From Phanerochaete sordida (lineage: Eukaryota; Basidiomycota; Agaricomycetes; Polyporales; Phanerochaetaceae), in NCBI GenBank assembly GCA_019973155.2, contig BPQB01000093.1:58857-122856 (forward strand): 64,000 nt of DNA, in the 5' to 3' direction. Position 1 is the stretch's first letter. The number at the start of each line of letters is the position of its first letter. Under the pieces are notes generated by a model that saw only the letters and a program-made list of their open reading frames with translations, was not told where the DNA came from and made no database searches. A program made the position numbers and the translations under genes. Below are positions 54,072 to 64,000 of the stretch, piece by piece.

Positions 54072-57000
54072 CTACACTTCCGTCTCGACGCCAGGCTTCC
54101 GCGTCTTCATCGCAAACCGGTCCTTCACATGGTGCATGCTCTCCCCGACGTTGTCCTTCACCCACTCGGCCGTCCGCGCCGGCTTCAGCTGCATGATGCC
54201 CCGGTGGTCCTTGTGCAGGTCCTTCTCGTGCTGGCGCCACTCCCTGAGCTTGTCCTTCACGCCCTTCTTGTGCTCACCCTCGTCGTCGCCAACTTCGCCG
54301 TCCTCCCCTTCCTCCCCTCCCTCGTCGCACTCGGGCTCCTCGCCGACCTCCGCGTTCTCGACGGCCTCCGACGAGAGCATGGTGTTGATCTCGGGCCGCG
54401 ACGCGTCCTCCGCGCGGCCCTCGCTGCCCGGCTTACCGCCAGTCTCGCCGCCCGCGCTGCGGTCCTCGCCCTCGCCGCCCTCACCCTCATGTGCCGCATG
54501 CGTCCAGTCCGAATCCGCGCCCTGCGTCTCCGCGTCACTGCTCCCACGGCGCTTCGCGAGCTCCTCGGGCCTGCGCTCCTCATTACGACGGTCCTCGCCG
54601 GGCTCCCCGACATGCTCGCGCAGGCCGCCCTCGTGCTCGCGCGTGAACGCCTCCCACGCCTCCTTGCGCGTCGCGCCGCCGCCGTCGAGCAGCGTGCGGT
54701 GCACGTCCGCGATGCCGGGGCGGAACACGAGCGCGACGCGCACGGTGCCGACGCGGCGCACCTCCGCGGCGTCCGCGTCCCACGCGCGCAGGTCGCCGTC
54801 GGGCGGGCTGTAGTTCAGCTTCAGCCGCGAGTAGTCGCCGTCGCGCGCGTTCCAGAGCGGGAGCTCGAGCGCGCGCGCGTCGTTGTCCGCGATGTCGCGC
54901 AGCCAGAGCACCGCGAGCGCCTTGCGCCCCGCGGAGCGCGCGCCGACGAGCGGCGCGCTGTCTTTGAAGGAGAGGAGCAGCGCGGTGCCGTAGCGCGTGC
55001 GCACCGGGATGCGCGTCAGGTTCGTGTCGTCCGAGGCCCAGCTGACGGAGCCGTCGTCGTGGACTTGTGCGTTCTTCCGTGAGACCTTCTCTTCTGTCCC
55101 AGACTTTGTCGTCTTTATTCGGACCTCGCATTTGGACAAGTCTAGCGGGATGTTCTCGTCGAGCTTCACAGATAAATCGCGGATTTCGAGGGTCCCGGTG
55201 TCGAAGCCGAGGAGGTTCTGGGGCAACTTGGCCTCGACGGGGCGGAAGAGCACTGATAAGCGGATGCGGCCGTAGCCGAGACCTTGCTCGAGAGAGTACA
55301 GTCGTGTCAGCTGCGATCCGTTGACGAGCAGTTCAGACAGCTACGTAGAGGTTAGTCTCTCAGTAACATGGACAGTACGGGCCCATACCTTCAACATGAC
55401 GACGCCAAGGACAGCGTCCTTCTCCCGAACCCTAGAGTCCTTGACCGTCACAGCGACATGCGCCGTCCTCCAATCCCTTACAAACCGTTCGGTCCCAGCG
55501 TTGAATATCGGCGTGCTCGTGATCGGCTTGACGCGCGTCTGGTACACGAGTTCATCGTTCAACGAGCTGCACAATCCCCGTCAGCAGCGCACCCCAACAC
55601 GGACCCGCGGCGGACTCACATAGTGCAGTACGACGACGGCAGGCCCTCGGCCTCCTCGATCTCCTGCCCGCCCTCGTCCTGCCCCTTCTCGCCCTCGCGC
55701 GCATGCTTCGTCCGGACGACGTTGCGCTCGCGGCCCTCCGTGCGCACGCCGAGCCCGCGGATCTCGTGCACCTGCACGCTCAGGATGCCGCTCGGCCACG
55801 CGGGGTCCGGCGGCGTGACGAGCACGGCGGCCTCGAGGTCGTTGAGCGCGATCTCCTTCGCATTTTTGAACTCGGCGCGCTCGCGCAGGTCCGGCGGCAC
55901 GCCGGGGTCCTGCCCGTCGCTGCGCAGGCTGCGCGTCGGCGGCCGCTTCGCGTAGTAGCCGACGGTGTACTCGAGCGTGCCGGGCGTGTCGGGGCGGGAG
56001 CGGTCGTGCAGGCGCGCGACGCGGCGGTGCGGCTGGCCGCTCGCGCGCACGAGCTCGAGGATGTCGACGTCGGCGACGCCGAGCAGGTCGTCGACGCTCA
56101 TGCGGTCTGAGTCCCAGAGCTGGAAGCTCAGCTTCTCGCGCAGCCGGATCGTGTTCACGTCGACGAGCACCGCGGCGGTCTCCTCGAAGACTGGGTTGCA
56201 GTCTGTCTTGATGATCCGCGTCGAATAGAGTGGCTGGCCCAGGCGGGAGTACGTGAGGGTCAAGTAAGGGTCTGCTATACAGACGGAGAGGGCGGGAGAT
56301 ATGGTGAGCACACTGTAAAATAGTCGTGGCAAAGAGTACGGACCTGAACTACCATTCGCGTCCGAGCGCCTGACACCCATTGCCCTGTGTATATGCACGA
56401 TGAGGACTCCGATGGCGTCTGTGTCCTTCTTGATGTCGTCTCCGGAGATAAGTCTTTGCAAATCGACAGTCAAGCTCTTTGGTGCGACATATTCTGCGAC
56501 TGCAGTGTCGATGGAGCTTGATATGAACCCGGATATGAAGGGTAGGTTCATCACGTTCGGGAGGGCTCTACTGAGAGCGACGACAGAGATCGTAACGCGA
56601 GGGAGACCCATGAGAGACACCATGGTGGTCTTGACGCTGCACATCATTATCAGCTGCAAGCTTTGTGGCGAAGATGAAAGTCAAACTTACAACGGTGGGT
56701 CCGAAATGAGCTGCAAGCGGGCTCGCGCAGTGCCGATAACACCAGTAACTTCGACCCAGACGGCTGAATAGAATTGAGACGGGGCTGAAGATGGTAACTG
56801 GACCTGACTTACGCAGCTTGAAGCCGTACCAGCCTTGCGAGCCGGGAAAGAATTCCACAAGTAGGCTTGAGCAACTTCAGTACCACTATACTCCACGCAA
56901 TCAAGTATAAGACTTACTGGATATTCCGTGCTTTGCTTTTTGCGTCATCGCCACTGGGAAGACCTCGGTAGGCAAACGAGACTTCAAGGTTCACATGCTG

Positions 57001-58034
57001 CTCGTCAAGATCTTTCTGCTCTTCCGGGTTCTCGTCCTTCTCGTCCTTCTCGTTTACTTCTTCGCGGCTCTTGCTATCGGGCAGCGAGCGGATGGCAGTG
57101 ATGCGCCCCGCAACCTGGCCCAGTCCGACGTCCGCGATCCGGACGGAATGCTGCTCTCACATCAACGTGCTGCTAACTGTGCGTGTGGTGCTCGGTGCGT
57201 ACCACAAACTTGGGCACCGAGGCCTGCATGATGTCCTCGAGCATGTCGATCAACGAGCTGAACCTACATACCCCCCACCTACGTCAGCAGGTCAGCGTGC
57301 ATGCTCTGCACCACTTACAAGTCGGCGTTCATGATCGGCCACACGCCGCGCAGGACGGCGTTCGCCCACTCCGCGCTCTCCTTCGTGCGCTCGTCCGCGC
57401 CGACCTCGCCGTCGCCGTCGAGGTCGTCGCCCGCGCGCAGCCCGCGGAGCCGCTCGGCGTGCCAGACGCGGTCGTCGAAGTCCGTGCGCGCGATGCACTT
57501 CAGGCGGAAGAGGAGGACGTAGGCGAGGGCGGTCGGGAGCAGGAGCGCGAGCGCGGCGGTGACAAGGGAGTTCGCGAATAGGTGTGTGAGTATGAAGGTC
57601 GCGACATACGCTGCGACGATGGCCGTGACGCTCGGAACTACAGCGTCGAGGACGTGCTGTCTGTGTTTCGACCAGTCTGGTGGGAGGCTCGCGTCAGTAG
57701 TACACAAACGAATGGGATCGTGTGACGCACCTGGAGGCGGGAAATCTGTGTCCAGCACGTTCTCGCCCTTATTCCGCGTGTCCAGCTCCTCGTTCGCGTT
57801 CCGGATGTCCATCTCCTCGCCCGTGACAGGGTCGACGACGTGCATGACATGGCCCTTGGCGAGCCTGCGGGCGCGCTTCTCCGTCTGCTTCTGGTCCTGT
57901 GTGCCGCTCTGGTCCTGGAGCTGCGCTGCCTTCGCTTCTGTCGCGCGCTGGGGGTTGATGAGGGCGGTGAGCTTCGTCGCGATCTGCGGGACCGGGTTCT
58001 TTCCAGAATAGGGCTCGGTCAGTTTGTGAGCCAT
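54072..58034 (-). CDS. SMP/C2-domain ER membrane-tether protein (Mug190/tricalbin-like)
   Basis: Ten exons (57731-58034, 57319-57676, 57203-57263, 56918-57150, 56813-56865, 56691-56763, 56344-56636, 55620-56274, 55389-55566, 54072-55340) encode 1158 residues. After a hydrophilic N-terminus two hydrophobic helices (about 113-132 and 137-158) form an ER hairpin. The SMP lipid-transfer domain spans roughly 180-440: WANAVLRGVWPIMN, SVRIADVGLGQVAGRITAIR, LLVEFFPGSQGWYGFKL, and GLPRVTISVVALSRALPNVM. A C2 domain follows (GVLIVHIHRAMGV, DPYLTLTYSR, NPVFEETAAVLV, LWDSDRMSVDDLLG), then a second C2-like unit (GILSVQVHEIRGLGV ... STPIFNAGTERFV). The C-terminal ~350 residues are charged, with GEEPECDEGGEEGEDGEVGD. 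Such proteins tether ER to plasma membrane and move lipids. Order and size fit S. pombe Mug190 better than tricalbins. Confidence 0.9.
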
Positions 58035-58818
58035 CCTGGCGTTCGTAAGTCGTCTGCGGGGATGTGAGTGAATGTCCCGAGCGTAGTCTGAAAGGAAAGA
58101 CTCACAAAAAGGCGTTAGAAATGAGTGGTATAGTGTGCGGAGGCAAAAAGGGAGGTGGTTTGCTATAAGACGAGCTGCTGGAGGTGTTGCCGCTTGGAGA
58201 CCGCGGGAAAGTCATGTCATAGTGGATACGACTATGTGTAGGCCCATGAAAACCGCTGATCGCATCATGCGGATGGAGACTCGAACCGTCCACGCCCTCT
58301 CCCCAGCGCTGTCCTGCGCCACAAAGCTCAGTGACGTAGTACTCCTAACCTTACTTCGAGTCCTTCCCGCTGCACCCGGGTCTTGGCTCGAGCCGTACGC
58401 TCGCAGCGGCCGTTAAGGTACGACTTGTCGTATGCCTTACACCCTCTGCGATAGGGCAGCCAGAGCGTAGAGACCACACCAGATAACGTTACCGCAATCC
58501 CTACCTGCTAGTGCCGATTGTCCGTCGAAAGTCAAGGCTATCATCCAAAGACCAGCTTCTCAAGCACATACAGATCTGTACCAGTTTCACCTCAAAAGAT
58601 TTGCGGACGTTGAGCCGGAGTACCAGGGGGAAGTGGTGGTTGTGGGCAAAGCGTCGGTTGGGCGCTTGATGACGGCGGGCGATCGGCGGCCATCGCGATT
58701 TCTCAGCCGCCATCAAATTGAGTGCGAGAGCGGGCCTCGTGGCGTCGCGCCTGTCCACGTCTCAACAGCTCCCGCTCGTTCAGACCCCTTCACCACCCCC
58801 TCCCCTGCACTCACCACC
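58035..58818. promoter_or_regulatory. Divergent promoter region, Mug190-like (-) and GDP-L-fucose synthase (+)
   Basis: 784 bp between the start codons with no supported gene. On the plus side the 80 bp before the ATG are C/T-rich. On the minus side the leader is CT-rich as well. Confidence 0.45.
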
Positions 58819-60229
<1,411 letters not shown>

Positions 60230-60890
60230 GGGGACACGGGCGCTATAGAATGCTAGACGACCGCTCGCACTAATCACATCGCAGGATAGCTTGTAATCTC
60301 ATACACACATGCACAAGTACCACGACGCAGGATGCTTTCCTGCCCTGTGTATGCTGCCGCCGCTTCCGTGTCACGGCCGTTTTGCATTTACCAGCTAACT
60401 GAAGACAGCGCTCTTGCCGTCAGGTGGCGTGCTCGCGCTCACTCCGCGCCAGGCTGCTGCCCAGCATCATTTCGCGCGACCTGTGCAGCATGACTGGAGC
60501 AACTGCACCCGGGGCGAGAGGTGGTCCCGGCGCCAACTGCCGATGGCGCTGCCCGCGTCGGGATATGACCATATTTGGACAGCGTCGTTCTGTGCCATCG
60601 ACCCCCATGTCGATGCCCTCAACGACGCGTCCGGCGGGTGTATGCGTGTTTTTCTCGTCATTCCCAAGCTTACAGTTCCTCGCACTGATGCTGCCCAAAC
60701 TATGTCACAGGAGAGGATCGCAAACGCAAGCTCCCGCGGCGGGAGGGCTGACCGCTGCTGACAGTCAGCATTGGGACGGCCTCGTACATAATGGCTGGTC
60801 GCCCATGCACCCAGCCTCGTCCGCTCTTCCCGTCTCGCCGTCCGTGCAGCACCCTCAAGCCACCCGACGAATCCTCGAACCAGCTCGACA
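60230..60890. other. Intergenic region
   Basis: Between two plus-strand genes. An open frame crosses it in another phase (60424 onward) without conserved content. Nothing else is supported. Confidence 0.5.
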
Positions 60891-63675
60891 ATGTGCACCT
60901 TCGACCTCGCCGACATCCCAGGGGAAGAGCTGCCTGTCTCTGGGCCCCTCCCTGATCTCTGGGACATCCTCCGGCCCCAGGTCCTCCCAGAGCAGCCACT
61001 CGAGGCATCAGCCGCACCTCTCGAACACCCACATGTCCTGCAACACGAGGAACTCAATGAAGAGCACGACGCGCTGCTTTCGCTCTACAACGCAGCATGC
61101 AACGAGGCACCAGAAGGCCACGAGCTCAGCTACATCTTCGAGAACGTCGACTGGGCGCTCGTCGACGCGGAGATCTGCCCGCCTCCGGGCGAAGACGAGG
61201 CGTCCCTCCTCTTCCCAGGGCTTGACGACCTCGTCGCGCACGCGCCCAACGCAGCTCCTGTCACTCTGGATGCCGTGTCCGCGGAAACCCTCGCCTTCAC
61301 CGACTCTGTCATTGCGAACCTGAAGGGTCTCTACGGTGTTGAGACGGCGGGTGTGCCGACTATTGCCGTCGTCGACGAGGATGCGGATGCCAAGTTCCTT
61401 GCGCTATTCCCCGCGCCGGAGGAGCTCCTGGATCCCTTCCCCGAGTCTGCATTCTCGGAGACTGTCGCGGCCTCCCCCTCTGCATGTGTCGACGAAGATG
61501 CGGATGCCCAGCTGCTTGCGCTATTCCCCGCGCCAGATGAGCTCCTGGGTGCTGTCTTCGAGTCTGCCTCTTCGGAGACTGTCACGGCCGCTTCTTCTCC
61601 ATGGGTCGACGTCGTTGCAGTACGTTTATCACACCTTGATACATTCGTACGCAGCAACTCACACTCATGCTTGAAGGTCATCGAGGACACCGGGGACCAT
61701 GACGCAATCGACGCAGCCGCGGCCACGGCGCCCACGACGGAGATGGATGTCCAGCACTCGCAAAGCGCCGGCGCCGATACCAAGTCGGCTGACCCCGAGC
61801 GCCCTATCGTCAAAGTCGACTTCCTCGCTGCCATTATCGACCTTACCGCCGACGAAGAGTTTGATGACGACGAAGCTGACGCAGCCCACGCCGCACTGGA
61901 CGCCAGCGAGCGCCGCGGCGATGCGCAGATCAGTTTCCTCAATCGCATTATCGACGACCTCGAGGCCGACAAAGCCCGCCTGGCGGACGCCCTCGCCGCC
62001 CGCGAGGCCACACACCTCCTGGACGCGGACCACATCTCCTCGCTCTCCGCAGACCACACCGAGCTGCGCGGCGCATTCGCGAACCTCAAGACTGCGTACA
62101 CCTCCGCGCAGATCAAGGGCGACGCGGACACAGCACGCATCGCCGAGCTCCGAGCGAGGCTCGCCGCCGTCGAGGACCAGTTCCAGCGGCTCCATACTGA
62201 GCACCAGGACGCACGCGGCACGATCACAACGCTGTCGATTTCCGTGGAGGACCACAAGGGGGCGCTGGGCGACGCCGATACGCGCATCCAGGGCCTCCAC
62301 TCCCAGCTGTACGAGGAGCGCGAGATCGCCCAGGGCACGCGCGAGCACCTGGCGACGATGCAGAACACAGTCCTCGAGCTCCGGGGCCAGCTCCATGAAG
62401 AGGCGGCGTCTTCTCGTGAGGCGGTCGCGCGCCAGACTGTGCTCGAGGCTGAGGTCGAGGAGGCGCGGGCGAGCGTTACGGCGGCGAACGTCAAGTCTGA
62501 GGAGCAAGCGGCCGACGCTGCCAAGGCCTTCGACGCGCTGTACCGCGATAAGGAGGCACTCCAGCACGAGTACAACACGAGCCAGGAGGCGCTCGCTGCC
62601 TTCGAAGCTCAGCTCCAGGACGAACGCGAGACTTCCGCCGCCAAGATCGCCGCGATTGAGCAGGAGTGTCAGGACCGTCTCGACCAGCAGCAGCTCCAGC
62701 ACGATGAGGAGCGCGCTGCGGCTGACGAGCGCAGTAAGGCGGCAGAGGCCGAGTTCAAGGCCGAAATTGCGAGGCTCCAGGACCAACTCGCACAGACCAA
62801 CACAGCGTTCGGGCATGTCGCCGTCCAGGCCGCGGTCCTCGCAGAGCAACAGGAGATCCACTCGGGAACCAGGGCTGCCCTTGACAAGGAGCGACGGGTC
62901 AGCGCGCGCAAGAGCGCTGACATCAAGCACCTCCGCCAGGAGAACGCCAATCTCCGGGAGCAGCTTACGGCGGCCGAGCACACGTCCTTCAAGCTCGACG
63001 AGGAGCTCGGCAGCGTGATGTCGCGCGTCAACTCCATCTCCGAGGAGAAGCGCACGATCGCGGTGCAGCTCGCGGAGGTCGTCGAGGTCAACCAGAAGAT
63101 GGGCATCCAGATGGAGGACGTCCGCGAGGAGCTCGCGGCGCTGTACGACGAGCACGAGGCGTCGCGCAACGCGAGCGAGGTCTCGATCGACGAGGTCCGC
63201 CAGCTCAAGAGCGACTTCGAGGAGCAGACCTGCGAGACACTCGAGTCTGTGCTTGGCGAGAAGGAGGCGCTCCGTGCGGCGAAGGGCGCCGCGGAGAAGG
63301 AGCTCGCGCGCGTCCGCCGCACGTCGCAGGGCGAGATCGACGCGCTCAAGAAGGACATCGACGAGCTGCGCGCCGCGCTGCAGCGCCAGCCGCAGCGCGC
63401 GGAGCTGTACGAGACTAAGAAGCTCGTGAACGTGTACACGGAGCGCTTCGCGAACTGCACGCAGTGCGCGGTCACCTCCACGCCCCAGGCGCGCCTGGCG
63501 CGCAAGGGCAAGGAGAACATCAGCACCGGCGAAGACTCGCTGTTCAGCATCAGCGTCGACAACATCCTTTCCACGTGAGTCTCCTTGCGCTTCTCGCGCT
63601 CTGGCTCCTATACTGACTATATGCAGCCTCATCTTCGTTCCGACTCGCAGCCCGCTTTCTTCCCCCACCATCTAA
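60891..63675 (+). CDS. Large coiled-coil protein with an internal tandem duplication
   Basis: Exons 60891-61619, 61677-63574 and 63627-63675 encode about 891 residues. The first intron (61620-61676, 57 bp, donor GTACGT) is a multiple of three. The last exon is supported by a GTGAGT donor and a CTGAC branch before TATGCAG; without it the frame ends two codons later. The N-terminal ~240 residues are acidic with MCTFDLADIPGEELPVSGPL and two adjoining 39-residue units (61368-61484 and 61485-61601), each with DEDADA, LALFPAP and SETV. From ~residue 340 to 860 heptad-rich Glu/Ala/Leu/Lys sequence (for example EEKRTIAVQLAEVVEVNQKM) predicts a long coiled coil. I do not recognise the family. A cytoskeletal, spindle or transport scaffold is possible but not shown. 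Confidence 0.82.
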
Positions 63676-64000
63676 GATCGACTTCTTACCGTCCGCACCC
63701 CATCATGCATCACGAACACCTATCCCAGCACGACATAATACGATACATAACGACCCACGCGAAAATCATGAGAAGACGAAGACGCCTCCAGCAGCCGTAT
63801 ACACGAGTTTGATGGCCACACACCCTTAATTCCCTCGTACCACATCCCCCATCCTAATTCCTTTCCCAGTCCTTCGATTCTCTCCATTCCATTATTGCTA
63901 CCTTTCCCCTTCTCTTCTCTGGGCCCTCTTGCATAGATTCCCCTCTTCGCCTGTCTCCCTTTTTTCTCCTCCCCTTTCTTGCCTTATCATGTCCTACTGC
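63676..64000. other. 3' flank of the coiled-coil gene
   Basis: AT-richer 3' UTR-like start, then a long C/T-rich tract (63830-63990) that may be the promoter of a plus-strand gene beyond the window. No exon can be supported. Confidence 0.4.

Noticed and set aside
58270..58295. tRNA-like T-loop (GGTTCGAGTC on the minus strand)
   Set aside because: The flanking bases cannot form the 5-bp T stem, and no acceptor or anticodon stem fits around it.
61665..63671. 668-codon open frame on the minus strand
   Set aside because: Antisense shadow of the coiled-coil gene caused by GC-rich third positions; Leu/Arg/Glu-biased with no domain, while the plus strand has consistent splicing and heptads.

Overview
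The window is nuclear DNA of a filamentous basidiomycete, most likely a wood-decaying Agaricomycete (Polyporales-like). The evidence is GC-rich compact genes cut by many 50-70 bp introns with CTRAY branch sites, basidiomycete-restricted families (DUF6699, DUF6534), a CBM1 secreted protein of the plant-cell-wall-degrading type, and clear fungal orthologues throughout. I placed about 127 introns by hand. Nearly every junction was checked by phase closure and family conservation. No prokaryotic, plasmid, CRISPR or intact transposon signature was seen.

Layout, 0-16.3 kb: 3' part of an unrecognised low-complexity gene; Hikeshi/OPI10 (-); a copper-fist regulator with Cuf1/Mac1-type cysteine clusters (+); alanine aminotransferase (+); mitochondrial enoyl-CoA hydratase (-) head to head with HMG-CoA lyase (+); and an unrecognised secreted protein (-). 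The three enzymes at 9.3-14.2 kb form a small block of pyruvate/fatty-acid/leucine catabolism.

16.9-32.6 kb: housekeeping and trafficking genes. These are tRNA-dihydrouridine synthase Dus3 (-), an ArfGAP (-), a DUF6699 protein (+), a small KPWE-motif protein resembling the peroxin PEX39 (+) ending 12 bp from a convergent F-box-like gene (-), MRE11 (-), an SLC35C-type (GDP-fucose-like) nucleotide-sugar transporter (+) and FAD synthase (-).

33.5-44.2 kb: a secreted amidase (+), a CBM1 protein with an unrecognised C-terminal domain (+) followed by a truncated tandem copy that keeps the same promoter element, a Rad5/Rad16/Uls1-type SNF2 ATPase (+), and a DUF6534 seven-helix membrane protein (-).

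44.2-64 kb: a 2.5 kb gene-poor stretch holding a diverged 220-250 bp direct repeat, an EST1/SMG7-type protein (-), two tandem beta-trefoil (ricin-B-like) genes (-), one of which carries a TAG where its sister has TGG, a Mug190-like SMP/C2 membrane-tether protein (-), GDP-L-fucose synthase (+), and a coiled-coil protein with an internal tandem duplication (+). GDP-L-fucose synthase and the SLC35C-like carrier, both in this window, could act in the same nucleotide-sugar route (synthesis in cytosol, import into Golgi).
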